64,000 bases of DNA from Saprospiraceae bacterium (GCA_019187365.1 JABARE010000002.1:62001-126000), one strand, 5' to 3'. Numbered from the stretch's first letter, positions 32,615 through 42,187 are shown. Notes: generated from the sequence alone by a model not told the origin. Numbers and translations are program-made.

Positions 32615-34885
32615 ATGGCTAAGAATGAATATTTCGGTAGGTATTTAAAAGCAGGCATCAATTCAATTGCCCTTATAGAGAGCAAAACAGCAGTTACAGT
32701 TGAACAAGAACTGGCTGAACAATTTGAACTGTCTTCAGATTCAATGCAAAAATACAAAGCTGGCAATATTCCAACTAATCTGAATTTAATTAAAGCTATT
32801 GCTATCAACTGTGTCAATAGAGGAAAACTCGGTGAAGAATGGCTAAAATCTTTTCTTGATTTAGCGGATTACCCGAACACTCATTCAGTTATTGATGAGT
32901 TATTCCCCAAAAAAATTGAAGCGAAAAAGAAAGAAAAATTAAACGACAATCTTCCTTCTCCCAGTTACAGCAAGTTCATAATGCGGAGGACTGAATTTGA
33001 TAAAGTCATTGATGGCTTGTTAAATAGGTCTGCTGTTGTTCTGCTGAGAAGTTTGGGAGGGATGGGTAAAACAAGTTTGGCAAGAGAAATTGCATCGCAA
33101 TGTATTTCAACAGAACCTGAGTATGCCTCTTTGCCTGTTAAGTTTGATACAGCAATCTGGGTAAGTGATGCTAATAACCCTGGCACGACAAACCTGACAG
33201 TTGTTTTAGATGCCATTGCTCAAACTTTGGACTATAATGAAATTGTCAAACTTGCAATCCATGATAAAACTGTTGCAGTTAATAAACTATTAAGCAAGCA
33301 TAAAATTTTATTAATCATTGACAATTTTGAAACAATTACTGACCACTATTTGCTTGATTGGGTAACATCATTACCTGAACCGAGTAAGTGCATAATCACC
33401 ACAAGAGAATACCACCGTGCTTTTAGGCAGAATACCCGTGATATTGAGTTAGGAGGTATGACACCTGATGAAGCCCGTTCACTCATTCAAAATAAAATGA
33501 GCGACTTAGGCATCTCAAACAAGAAAAACAAGATTGAAGATTTTGACCCATTAGTTAGAACTTGTGAGGGAAATCCAAAAGCCATTGAAATGGCTCTTGG
33601 TATTATTAAACATCGTGGTAAAACTCAACAAGAAGCCATTGAAGAACTCACTTCAATTAAAGGTGATTTCTTCAAAGACCTATTTAGAAGAGCTTGGGAC
33701 TTATTGGATGCTGACGGTAAAAATATTTTGATGATTATGTCAATGTTTCCAAATGGAACCAAACCGAAACCGATTCAGGAAGTATTAGAAATTGGTGAGC
33801 ATAATTTTGAAACTGCAATCTCTAAGTTAATTGACCTTTCATTGATAAATATTAAAGAGGAAGGGATAAACAGTATTCCGTTCTACTACTTGCATCCACT
33901 TGTATATTCTTTCTCAAGTCAAAAGTTAAAAGAAAACTCATCGCTTGAAACAACTTGCAGAAACAGATGGCTTGATTATTATTTGAAGTTGACAAATCAA
34001 ATTGGTTTCTGTTGGAATGATACAGACAAACTAAAAATGCTTGATGATGAAGGATTAAGAGAAGGAATTGAATATGTAATTGATTGGGCAAACAAAAACG
34101 AACGCTATGACTATGTGATAAAGATTTCTGAAAATGTAAAATACTATTTCTACATCAGAGGTATTTGGTCATCACAGTTAAACCTTTTGCGAGCATCGGT
34201 TGGAAGAAAAACTTCAAATGCACAAGTTGAATTTGATGCTTTGGTTTATCACTTAAATATTCTTTGCAAGCAAGGGAACAAGGAAGAAGCAGAAGTTTAT
34301 GCTTCGCAGGTAACAGAACTCAAAAATCAAAACAAATTTTCAGAGGCATCCTTAATTGACTACAATCATGCAATTGCTTTGCACCACTTGCGTAACGGAG
34401 AACTTGAAACAGCAGTTAATCTTTGGGAAGAAAATTTAAAGAACAAGAAAATAGATGCACATCAGGTAAATGCAAATAAAAGATGGCTGGCAGTTGGGCT
34501 TTATACAAGAGGAGCAACAGGCGACCTAAAAGAAGCAAAAAAAATCCTGAATGAATTAGCAGATGACAAAGACAATGAGAACTTAGTTCATAGTGCTTTG
34601 TCAGCAGCCATCTATCTTACAAAAATTGATTTCAAAGAAGGGAATCCTGATAAAGCACTTCCAAGAATTAAAACTTCATTGGAACTTTCAGAGAACAGAC
34701 AGGAAGTTGCATTCATTCCAGAATTTGAAATGCTCTACGGGGAATATTTGAAAATTAAAGGAATCAATAATTCGGAGGCAATAGAATACTTTGAGAAAGC
34801 TGCTGAACATTTTGAAAAATTAGGCAGCACCAATAAAGTGTATGAAGTTTCAATTCGGATAAATCAATTAAAGAACAAAGATTAA
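32615..34885 (+). CDS. STAND-family NTPase (NB-ARC) with HTH-like N-terminus and TPR-like C-terminus
   Basis: A 756-residue protein. Residues 1-85 are a helical domain with an HTH-like segment (ELAEQFELSSDSMQKYKAG). Residues 120-440 are a nucleotide-binding domain of the STAND class with Walker A GGMGKTSLA (148-156), Walker B ILLIIDNFE (231-239), the sensor CIITTREY near 268 and the GxP-like EGNPKAIEMAL near 320. The remainder is helical repeats resembling TPRs (EAEVYASQVTEL, KALPRIKTSLELSE), the usual ligand-sensing arm. STAND proteins sense phage or cell signals and oligomerise to trigger an effector. No effector domain is evident, so action through DNA binding or through the operon enzymes is plausible. 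Confidence 0.85.
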   Translation: MAKNEYFGRYLKAGINSIALIESKTAVTVEQELAEQFELSSDSMQKYKAGNIPTNLNLIKAIAINCVNRGKLGEEWLKSFLDLADYPNTHSVIDELFPKKIEAKKKEKLNDNLPSPSYSKFIMRRTEFDKVIDGLLNRSAVVLLRSLGGMGKTSLAREIASQCISTEPEYASLPVKFDTAIWVSDANNPGTTNLTVVLDAIAQTLDYNEIVKLAIHDKTVAVNKLLSKHKILLIIDNFETITDHYLLDWVTSLPEPSKCIITTREYHRAFRQNTRDIELGGMTPDEARSLIQNKMSDLGISNKKNKIEDFDPLVRTCEGNPKAIEMALGIIKHRGKTQQEAIEELTSIKGDFFKDLFRRAWDLLDADGKNILMIMSMFPNGTKPKPIQEVLEIGEHNFETAISKLIDLSLINIKEEGINSIPFYYLHPLVYSFSSQKLKENSSLETTCRNRWLDYYLKLTNQIGFCWNDTDKLKMLDDEGLREGIEYVIDWANKNERYDYVIKISENVKYYFYIRGIWSSQLNLLRASVGRKTSNAQVEFDALVYHLNILCKQGNKEEAEVYASQVTELKNQNKFSEASLIDYNHAIALHHLRNGELETAVNLWEENLKNKKIDAHQVNANKRWLAVGLYTRGATGDLKEAKKILNELADDKDNENLVHSALSAAIYLTKIDFKEGNPDKALPRIKTSLELSENRQEVAFIPEFEMLYGEYLKIKGINNSEAIEYFEKAAEHFEKLGSTNKVYEVSIRINQLKNKD

Positions 34886-34896
34886 ATCATAAAGTC

Positions 34897-35829
34897 ATGG
34901 CGTTAGACCCACAAGCAAACGAAATTTTAAAAGAAGGTGCAGCTTCTGGCTTACCACCTGTTTACACTCTTAGCGTAGAGAAAGCAAGAGAGAGAATGCA
35001 CAATGCCTTTATCAATAAGGGCATCAAAGAGGAAATAGAATCAATAAAGGATTACACAATTCCATGTCCGGGCTACAAAATCGGTGTAAGAGTTTACTCA
35101 CCAACACCTCAAAAGAAACAACCTTGTCTTTTATTTTTTCACGGTGGTGGTTGGACTTTAAACGATTTGGAAACTCACGACAACTTATGCAGAAGCATTT
35201 CAAAGAGAGTTGAAATTGTAGTTGCATCTGTTGATTACCGACTGTCTCCTGAAAATAAATATCCTGCTGCAATTGAAGATGCTTATACTGCTTTAACTTG
35301 GTTATATTTTAATGCAAACACTTTAAACATTGACACCGAAAAAATTGCTGTTGGTGGTGACAGTTCAGGAGGAACACAAGCAGCCGTATTATGTCATTTG
35401 ACAAGAGATAGAAAGGGTCCCAAAATTGCCTTTCAATGGATGATTTACCCTGTAACAGATTATTTCCTACCCGGCACAAAGTCATACATTGAAAACGAGA
35501 AAGGATATTCAATGAATAAAGATTTCATGGTTTGGTTTTGGAATAATTATTTGTCAAAGGATGCAGATGTAAACGACCCATACATTTCACCATTAAGAGC
35601 AACTAATTTCAATGACCTTCCGCCAGCTTTCATCATGACCGCCAACTATGACCCTTTGCGTGATGAAGGAGAGGAATACGGAAAGAAATTGCAATCAGCA
35701 GGTATAAATGCCAAAGTAAAAAGATATGAAGACCAAATGCACGGTTTCATTTTACAAAGGCACAGGATTGACAACGCAAGCAAAGCATTTGATGATGCAG
35801 TTGCAGAATTAAAAATAGCATTGAAGTAA
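34897..35829 (+). CDS. Alpha/beta hydrolase of the hormone-sensitive-lipase family
   Basis: A 310-residue esterase-type enzyme. The oxyanion-hole motif is HGGGW near residue 81, the nucleophile elbow GGDSSGG near 151 (Ser), the acid in the NYDPLRDEGEEYG stretch near 250, and the catalytic His in MHGFILQRH near 282. Typical type IV lipases/esterases cut short acyl esters. It starts 11 bp after the STAND gene and leads a run of four more enzymes, so it presumably processes a small molecule made or used by them. Confidence 0.87.
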   Translation: MALDPQANEILKEGAASGLPPVYTLSVEKARERMHNAFINKGIKEEIESIKDYTIPCPGYKIGVRVYSPTPQKKQPCLLFFHGGGWTLNDLETHDNLCRSISKRVEIVVASVDYRLSPENKYPAAIEDAYTALTWLYFNANTLNIDTEKIAVGGDSSGGTQAAVLCHLTRDRKGPKIAFQWMIYPVTDYFLPGTKSYIENEKGYSMNKDFMVWFWNNYLSKDADVNDPYISPLRATNFNDLPPAFIMTANYDPLRDEGEEYGKKLQSAGINAKVKRYEDQMHGFILQRHRIDNASKAFDDAVAELKIALK

Positions 35830-35842
35830 TTACAAAATCGGT

Positions 35843-36463
35843 TTGGCTAAAATCAATTTCAATATAACAGTCATTAGACATGCTCAAACAACATACGGAG
35901 AGCAAAACCAATTTATGGGAACATTGGATATTCCTTGTTCTGATAAAGGTAAGAGTGAAGCAATTGCAGCGAGGTTGAAGTTTTCAGACATAAATTATTT
36001 CAGGGTTTATTGCTCTCCCCTTAAACGAGCAGTTCAGACAACTGAGTTTCTTTTCCCTGGAAAAAATTTTATTGTTGAAGAGAATCTGATTGAACGAGAA
36101 CTGGGATTGTGGGCAGGGAAAACATTTTCTGCAATCAAAAAAGAATTTCCCGAAGCATTTTTAAAATCAGGTAAGATTGACCCATACTTTACACCCAAGA
36201 ATGGTGAACCAATTGAGAATGTTATTTTCAGAGTAAAAAATTTTATAGACCTTCTGTTGGATTTATTTACCGCTTTGAAGTATGAAAACAAAGCAACTGA
36301 CACCTACAACATTGCGATTGTAACTCATAATGGAATAATAAGAGTTATGCGTTATCTGATGAATACCATTCCAATTTCTGACATCTTTAGTGAAAATGAA
36401 AAACATTTAGCTCCAATAAAATATTCATTTGACGGGAAGCACTGGAAACAACTAACAATTTGA
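35843..36463 (+). CDS. Histidine phosphatase (phosphoglycerate-mutase-like)
   Basis: A 206-residue enzyme starting at TTG. The catalytic VIRHAQTTYGE (His at about residue 12) starts the domain; the second His is in IVTHNGIIR near 161, and the acid/base Glu is in IERELGLWAG near 84. These enzymes remove phosphate through a phospho-histidine; members include CobC and broad phosphatases. Thirteen bp separate it from the hydrolase. No ATG fits the domain start better than the TTG. Confidence 0.85.
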   Translation: MAKINFNITVIRHAQTTYGEQNQFMGTLDIPCSDKGKSEAIAARLKFSDINYFRVYCSPLKRAVQTTEFLFPGKNFIVEENLIERELGLWAGKTFSAIKKEFPEAFLKSGKIDPYFTPKNGEPIENVIFRVKNFIDLLLDLFTALKYENKATDTYNIAIVTHNGIIRVMRYLMNTIPISDIFSENEKHLAPIKYSFDGKHWKQLTI

Positions 36464-36485
36464 ATTCACCAACCAATCTTTTCAA

Positions 36486-37061
36486 ATGAAACAAAAAAAT
36501 ATTTTCTTAATTGATGGTGCTTCGGGAACAGGAAAGTCCGACTTTGTTGAGTATATCAATTCACTCAATAACAAATCTGGTTTCGTAATCAAATCAACGA
36601 CAAGAAAAATAAGGGACTATGAAAAAAAGAATGCTATAAATCTTGATTTGAAATTTTGCACTCAATTAAAATTTGATTCATTGAAATTAGAGTATCACTA
36701 CGAGTATGAAAAACACCAATACGGATTTTCCAAGAAGGAACTAAATGACTTGATAGAAAAATGTGAAAACATCTTTCTCATTATTCGGAATGTTCCGCTT
36801 ATGAGAAAGTTGAAGAAAGAGTTTAAAGAGCAAAATGTAGTTTCTGTTTGGGTTTATTCGGACATATCAAAAATTAAAGAGCGATTGAGAGAACAAGATT
36901 GCAACGAGGAACAAATCAAGTTCAGAGTTTCAAGAATTGAAAAGACATACAAAGATTATGTTTTGAATAGTGCTTTCTTTGATGAAGTTGTCATAAACAA
37001 TTCGGATAAAGAAGCATACCATCAACTAATTGACAGCTTAATAAAAAAATATTCTAACTAA
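36486..37061 (+). CDS. P-loop nucleotide kinase (guanylate kinase/PhnN-like)
   Basis: A 191-residue kinase with Walker [15 protein letters not shown] (P-loop near residue 10). [11 protein letters not shown] near 37 resembles the GMP-binding arginine region of guanylate kinase, and [13 protein letters not shown] near 80 matches the YGxSK motif of that family. The C-terminal [21 protein letters not shown] is the usual lid and helix. PhnN phosphorylates ribose 1,5-bisphosphate, so the substrate need not be GMP. In this operon it would supply a phosphorylated intermediate. Confidence 0.8.
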   Translation: MKQKNIFLIDGASGTGKSDFVEYINSLNNKSGFVIKSTTRKIRDYEKKNAINLDLKFCTQLKFDSLKLEYHYEYEKHQYGFSKKELNDLIEKCENIFLIIRNVPLMRKLKKEFKEQNVVSVWVYSDISKIKERLREQDCNEEQIKFRVSRIEKTYKDYVLNSAFFDEVVINNSDKEAYHQLIDSLIKKYSN

Positions 37062-37062
37062 G

Positions 37063-37695
37063 TTGAGAACCGAACTTTCAAATTACGAAAAAGAAAATCC
37101 TGTTCCGAAATGGAAGAATCTATTTGCGAATATCTATGAGCAAATCGTCCTCTCATTATTTTACAGAAAGGTAAGCAGAATCAAACTCGGTTCTCCTCAA
37201 TGGCATAAGTTGCAAGAGAAACTCAGCAACATTTCATCTACTGGCATTGATAAAATCAAACGCAATTATTTCTACTCTAAAACTCTGACGAAATGCGGCA
37301 AAAATTTATTCGTTCATCCGCAAGTCATTTTTTACTATCCTAAGAATATCATTTTAGGAGATAATGTTTTCATAAACAGAGGAGCTTACTTTATGGCTCC
37401 AGTAAAAATTGTCATTGGAAACGATGTTCTAATTGGTCCTTATACAATGTTTAACACCAGCAGCCATCTTTACAAATCAAAAAGTATTTTGATTGACAAG
37501 CAAGAGCATGTGTATGGAGAAATAATTATTGAAGATGATGTTTGGATTGGAGGGCATGTATGTATTCTTCATGGTGTTACAATTGGCAAGGGTTCAGTAG
37601 TTGCAGCGGGTGCTGTTGTAACAAAATCAGTCCCACCCTATACAGTAGTTGGTGGTATTCCTGCAAAGGAAATTGGAAAACGAGACGGTGAGTAA
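37063..37695 (+). CDS. Left-handed beta-helix acyltransferase (maltose O-acetyltransferase-like)
   Basis: A 210-residue protein; TTG start directly after the kinase stop. Residues 1-75 are helical and unlike known enzymes. From about 85 hexapeptide repeats form the trimeric left-handed beta-helix ([34 protein letters not shown] with the catalytic His, and [20 protein letters not shown]). It ends in [17 protein letters not shown], the canonical end of the MAT/NodL group. It transfers acetyl from acetyl-CoA to a hydroxyl on a sugar or sugar-like substrate. Confidence 0.87.
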   Translation: MRTELSNYEKENPVPKWKNLFANIYEQIVLSLFYRKVSRIKLGSPQWHKLQEKLSNISSTGIDKIKRNYFYSKTLTKCGKNLFVHPQVIFYYPKNIILGDNVFINRGAYFMAPVKIVIGNDVLIGPYTMFNTSSHLYKSKSILIDKQEHVYGEIIIEDDVWIGGHVCILHGVTIGKGSVVAAGAVVTKSVPPYTVVGGIPAKEIGKRDGE

Positions 37696-37727
37696 TTTAT
37701 TAAGTCAAATTTTATTACAAGCAACAA

Positions 37728-38474
37728 ATGGCAAAACAAATCAAAGCAAAGGACTTCTTCAACAAGAGAGCAAAGTCCTATTCAAAAGTTTCTAAGTGGT
37801 CAGTAAACGAGAAGTTAAACTCCAAGACAGACGAATTTCTTAAAGATGTAAAAGGCAACATTGCAATTGAGGTCGGTGCAGGAACAGGAGTTTTGATAAG
37901 CAGATTGAAGAACTTCAAAAGAAGAATTGCATTAGACATTTCCAAAGAAATGCTATCTGAAATTGAAGATAAATCAGTTGAGAAGGTTGTTGGCGATGTT
38001 GAAGAATTAAAATTTCCAAAAAACTATTTTGACTTAATAATCTGTCGTCAACTGCTTCATTACTGCGACCTTGATGTTGCTTTAGAAAACATCAAAAGAG
38101 TAATCAAAAAGAACGGCTTGCTTCATGTAGTTCAAGTTGTGGACTTTAAGAAAGTTCCTGAAAGCTGGGATTTGAAATGGGCAAGTTTCAGACGAGTGAG
38201 CAATCGTAAGCATTCACGGACTAAAGAACTTGAAGATGGATTCAATAAATTTTCCTTTGAAACATTGCGTTGTGAAAAACTCATTCTGAGAGACAGCTAT
38301 TCTTGGACTGATTTTTTTCTCAAACATAACATCTCTAAAGAGGATGAAAAAAATGTAAGACAGTTCTTCCAGGACACACCAAAATATATTTCTGATGCAA
38401 TCAAATTGGAGTTTGACAAAAACAAAATTTCATACAACCGTTTATTTAGATTTTGGCTCTTGAAAAGCAAATGA
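37728..38474 (+). CDS. SAM-dependent class I methyltransferase
   Basis: A 248-residue methyltransferase with the classical motifs: I AIEVGAGTGVLISRL near residue 48, acidic residue in ALDISKEMLSE near 70, FDLIICRQLLHYCDLDVALEN near 103 (post I/II region), then NGLLHVVQVVDF. The fold matches UbiE/arsenite-type small-molecule methyltransferases rather than DNA methylases (no NPPY). It is the last gene of the STAND operon. The five enzymes (hydrolase, phosphatase, kinase, acetyltransferase, methyltransferase) look like a small-molecule tailoring set. Confidence 0.83.
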   Translation: MAKQIKAKDFFNKRAKSYSKVSKWSVNEKLNSKTDEFLKDVKGNIAIEVGAGTGVLISRLKNFKRRIALDISKEMLSEIEDKSVEKVVGDVEELKFPKNYFDLIICRQLLHYCDLDVALENIKRVIKKNGLLHVVQVVDFKKVPESWDLKWASFRRVSNRKHSRTKELEDGFNKFSFETLRCEKLILRDSYSWTDFFLKHNISKEDEKNVRQFFQDTPKYISDAIKLEFDKNKISYNRLFRFWLLKSK

Positions 38475-38734
38475 GAATGCAATCCCACCCACAAAAAAAT
38501 ACACTCTTAAAAAACGCACAAGCCAACGCTGAAAGCAATTTTTTTAAGAGAGTATTTTTTTCTCCCACCCAAGAAGAAATTCAAATTATTTTTTTTCCCA
38601 CCCTTCGGTTTTTTAATTATTTATTTTTCCAACGCACAGTGCTAACTCGGACGGACACAGCTTCTAATGTAAATCGCTTTGAACAAAGTGTGTGCGAACT
38701 TGAAACGACACATCTTCGGACAGACAGCAGAGCA

Positions 38735-38862
38735 GCAGGTAACATGGGCTTAAACGAAATGGCGGGTGAAGTGGTTAATCAAACATTTGTGCTTCTAATA
38801 AACAGTAGTGATAGGTTGACAGTTCGTGCTTCTAAATCCGCCACTTCGTTAAGCCCCGAACC
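38735..38862 (+). repeat. Long-stem element ending cassette 1 (attC-like)
   Basis: Begins with GCAGGTAAC, the inverted match of the cassette start at 31049. Then a long stem: GGGCTTAAACGAAATGGCGG (38746-38765) pairs with CCGCCACTTCGTTAAGCCC (38838-38856), with one bulged base and a mismatch. The arm ends resemble integron core sites (GCTTAAAC and GTTAAGC). The 148-bp repeat B follows directly. The loop holds two GTGCTTC words. Confidence 0.7.
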
Positions 38863-39010
38863 GATGTGGCGCCATTCGGCGCCACATCGGATCGCCGGAT
38901 TGCATGCGCAGATGTGGCCTTGAACGGCTCACATCTGCGCATTTGCGAGATTTCTCCGCGGATCGCAGCTTCGCTACTCCCGCTCCGAAACCTCGCAAAT
39001 CCGGCGATCC
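38863..39010 (+). repeat. 148-bp folded border repeat, copy B
   Basis: Same length and orientation as copy A and nearly identical (for example GCGAGATTT where A has GCGATATTT). Followed at once by GTTGCATGCA, the start of cassette 2. Confidence 0.9.
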
Positions 39011-39067
39011 GTTGCATGCAAGGCTACGCCTATCATTTATTTAATTAGTATTCATCAATTTTATAAA

Positions 39068-39075
39068 TAACTTTG
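39068..39075 (+). promoter_or_regulatory. -7 box for the TIR-like gene
   Basis: TAACTTTG, an exact TAnnTTTG match, 33 bp before ATG 39108. Cassette 2 therefore seems to carry its own promoter. Confidence 0.45.
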
Positions 39076-39107
39076 TAAGAGCTATATTTTGACATTAAAA
39101 CTTAAAT

Positions 39108-41036
39108 ATGAAATCCTTACCAAAAATATTCATCGCGTCGTCCTCTAATGAAAAGTCAAAAGGAGCTGCGGAGCATTTAGCTACAGAATTAGTTAATTGT
39201 GCAGACACAACTTGTTGGTTTGAAAAAGGGGTATTTCGAAATGGGGAATTCACATTAAATGAATTGCTGCGACTTGCAGGCATATATAATTTAGGAATAT
39301 TTATTTTTAATGACGACGATAATATTATTATCAATGAAAAAGAAATGGTAATTACAAGAGATAACGTAATTCTAGAATATGGTATATTCGTTTCAGTTAT
39401 CGGCCCGCAGAATTGCTACATTATTGTTGATAAACAAGTAAATAATTTTCGTATTCCAACAGATGTTGCTGGCTTAACTTATATGACATATGATAGTTTA
39501 CGAGGTGCTTTAAATTATTCAATGCGCGAATGTGTAAAACAAATTGAATTACATATTAAAGAATCGAATCGAAACTATTCTAAAAACAAGTACTTTGAAA
39601 GGTTTTATCTTAAAGTAGAACCAGAACTTAAAAATCATAGTATGATAGCATATACTCGATCATTTGAGTTGTTATTGTATATGTTCGGGAATGAAAATTT
39701 CTTAGAATTCAGGGCTTTCGACCTTGCCTTTTCAAGATGGGAAGAAACATTTACTGATCGAGATAAAATTTCATCACAAATTACAAACTACTCAAAAGAT
39801 ATTCTTACGACAACGAAGAATATGTACAGACGTAATAAGTGTACCAATTTTCGAAGAATCGTTGTAATCCCTACTATTGGGGGTGTAACAAAAATTACAA
39901 TGGACGTACTAAAATTAATTAACGATTTAGAGAAATCTGTAATGATTGAGAATTCGAATGGAATATTCCAAACAAAAGTTTTAGCTGTAAATCAATGGGA
40001 TCATAAATTGGATTTTACTATTTATAATGATTTTGCATTGTTTACAGGTGAAGAAGATGAATTTGCCATAGTTGAAACTACTCTTACATCACCTTTTTCA
40101 AATGCCGCCCCTGGTAATTGTATTATTGATGAAGATAGTGATATGCTTGTAAAAAGAAAAGATTTTTTTGAAGAAATTTGGAAGGGGGAAGCTATCACTA
40201 TTGACAGTTTTTTAAATATTTTTCATAAGGCAGATATATCAGAGACTATTGTTCAGGCTTCCGATGTATTGCGTCAAAATACTATATTTGGTCAGACAGG
40301 AATAATAATTGAAACTGCTTACATTGAGTTAATAAAATTAAATGACCGTAGGCGAAATATTCCTTTTGAAAGGGCTTTTGAATTATTGAATGAAGTTAAC
40401 GCTAGCAATAAATATAAAGGGCACATATTTTTAGATGCCTTCATTAATGACTTTCGACCAAAATTAAATGGTGACATTGAATGTACAGAATCATGCGAAA
40501 TTGAAGATATTACAAATGACAATAAATTTCGACATTTAAAAAGTGATATTTCACAAAGACTTAAAGCGGTTAATAGCTCTTTTAATATAAGTGATGAATT
40601 GATTGCAACCTTTTATATGACCAAAACAAGAAATAATGCTATAAAGCATCTCAAAAAGCAACTGGTTTTTGCACCAGATAAATTTGCATTTGATGAGCGA
40701 AGTGATGGAACAAGAGATATTTACTTAGGTAATAAAGAAGATGGCATCAACTTGGGTTATCAGAAGAATGAAAATATTGTGCCAAATTGTGCCTTGCTAA
40801 TGGCGGAGCATTATTATGAATTGTTTAGTTTTGTAGTTGAAAAAGAACCAGCACTAAAAAGCATATGGATTTTTGACTTTCTTATCCTTAACGAGAAAAA
40901 ATATGTAGAACAAGGAGCTAAAACAGCTGTTGCCATTTACGATTGGACAAAAGGCAAAAGCATGAATATTATTAATTGTACTTATGATGTGGACGGTACT
41001 GGAGATATGCGTCATTTAGGACCATTTCAATTTTGA
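39108..41036 (+). CDS. TIR-like (PCTIR/CAP12-type) effector with large unknown C-terminal domain
   Basis: A 642-residue protein. Residues 5-130 match the predicted nucleotide-binding TIR-like family: KIFIASSSNE, FEKGVFRNGEFTLNELL, IFIFNDDDNIII, TRDNVILEYGIFVS and GLTYMTYDS. The Glu in DNVILEYG (about residue 90) sits where the catalytic NADase Glu lies in such domains. The remaining 500 residues show no motif I recognise; they are mixed alpha/beta and A+T-rich in codons. Homologous domains in CBASS and short-TIR systems deplete NAD+ on infection. The C-terminal part presumably senses the trigger. The next gene, a cysteine desulfurase, starts 3 bp after its stop. Confidence 0.8.
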   Translation: MKSLPKIFIASSSNEKSKGAAEHLATELVNCADTTCWFEKGVFRNGEFTLNELLRLAGIYNLGIFIFNDDDNIIINEKEMVITRDNVILEYGIFVSVIGPQNCYIIVDKQVNNFRIPTDVAGLTYMTYDSLRGALNYSMRECVKQIELHIKESNRNYSKNKYFERFYLKVEPELKNHSMIAYTRSFELLLYMFGNENFLEFRAFDLAFSRWEETFTDRDKISSQITNYSKDILTTTKNMYRRNKCTNFRRIVVIPTIGGVTKITMDVLKLINDLEKSVMIENSNGIFQTKVLAVNQWDHKLDFTIYNDFALFTGEEDEFAIVETTLTSPFSNAAPGNCIIDEDSDMLVKRKDFFEEIWKGEAITIDSFLNIFHKADISETIVQASDVLRQNTIFGQTGIIIETAYIELIKLNDRRRNIPFERAFELLNEVNASNKYKGHIFLDAFINDFRPKLNGDIECTESCEIEDITNDNKFRHLKSDISQRLKAVNSSFNISDELIATFYMTKTRNNAIKHLKKQLVFAPDKFAFDERSDGTRDIYLGNKEDGINLGYQKNENIVPNCALLMAEHYYELFSFVVEKEPALKSIWIFDFLILNEKKYVEQGAKTAVAIYDWTKGKSMNIINCTYDVDGTGDMRHLGPFQF

Positions 41037-41038
41037 AA

Positions 41039-42187
41039 ATGATATACCTCGATAATGCTGCATCAACTCGATGTGAAGACAAAGTAGTAAATAATATGCT
41101 TCCATTTTTTACTGAATGTTATGCAAATTCTAGTAACATCACAAATAAAATGGGAATTGAAGCCTATAAAGCGGTCGTCCGCTCTAGGAACAACGTAGCT
41201 AAACTTTTAGGATGTTTGCCTCAACAAATTTTATGGACTTCAGGATCAACAGAAGCGAACAATATTGCAATTTTTGGCTTTATTTCTCAATTACAATCTA
41301 GATATAAAGAGCAGATACAAATAGTTTTATCATCAATTGAACATAAATCTGTACTTGAGCCTATAGAAAGAATAAAAAGCTTGGGTGCTCAGGTCACGTT
41401 TATTGAGCCAGGTAAGAATGGTGAATTTTCTACCGCGCAATTTGAAAATGCAATTTCAAGGTCAACCAAACTTGTATGCTGTATGCATGTTAACAACGAA
41501 CTTGGCGTAATTAACAATATAGAAGATATAGGCAAAATATGCTACAACAAAGGGATTCATTTTCATTGCGATTCAACACAAGCAATTGGTAAACTACCAA
41601 TTAATATCAACAAACTAAAAGTAGATTCAATCAGTGTTTCTGCTCATAAATTTCACGGTCCAAAGGGTGTTGGTTGTTTGTTTATAAGGAATGAAAATTT
41701 AATTAAGCCAATGTTTTATGGAGGAGGTCAAGAAAATGGTATAAGGCCAGGGACTCTGAATGTCTCAGGAATTGTCGGTTTAAGTGAAGCTTTATCATTA
41801 GCCATAGAAAGTATGGATACATATATTCCTAAGGTTGAAAAATTGAGAGATAAATTAGAATCTACATTAATAGCACATGATAATAGAATTGTAGTTAATG
41901 GTAGAAATCAACATCGAGTTTCCAATATCTCAAATATTTCATTTCCAGTAAAACCTGGGTATAATTTCTTAGAATTGATATCAAGTATGGGAATAATTGC
42001 CTGTTCTTCGGGTTCAGCATGCGATTCCGCAGATAACAGACCAAGTCATGTCATGAAAGCCATTGGCAAGTCAAGACACGAAGCAAAAAACACATTAAGA
42101 ATAAGCTTAAGTAAGTATACAACTGCTGAAGAGATAGAGCTCGCTGCGTTTCATATAATTCAATTATTTGATAAGATAAAATCATAA
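41039..42187 (+). CDS. Cysteine desulfurase (NifS/IscS-like) paired with TIR effector
   Basis: A 382-residue fold-type I PLP enzyme. It starts with MIYLDNAAST, has SGSTEANNIA near residue 72, the cofactor His in SSIEHKSVLEPI near 100, the Schiff-base Lys in SAHKFHGPKGVGCLFI near 203, and the mobile active-site loop with Cys in CSSGSACDSADNRPS near 325. All catalytic residues are present, so it should release sulfur from cysteine as persulfide. No scaffold, tRNA-thiolation or Dnd/Ssp partner is nearby. DndA-type desulfurases act in phosphorothioate defence; here the partner is a TIR protein, a pairing I cannot match to a described system. ATG 41039 preferred to TTG 41033. Confidence 0.88.
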   Translation: MIYLDNAASTRCEDKVVNNMLPFFTECYANSSNITNKMGIEAYKAVVRSRNNVAKLLGCLPQQILWTSGSTEANNIAIFGFISQLQSRYKEQIQIVLSSIEHKSVLEPIERIKSLGAQVTFIEPGKNGEFSTAQFENAISRSTKLVCCMHVNNELGVINNIEDIGKICYNKGIHFHCDSTQAIGKLPININKLKVDSISVSAHKFHGPKGVGCLFIRNENLIKPMFYGGGQENGIRPGTLNVSGIVGLSEALSLAIESMDTYIPKVEKLRDKLESTLIAHDNRIVVNGRNQHRVSNISNISFPVKPGYNFLELISSMGIIACSSGSACDSADNRPSHVMKAIGKSRHEAKNTLRISLSKYTTAEEIELAAFHIIQLFDKIKS

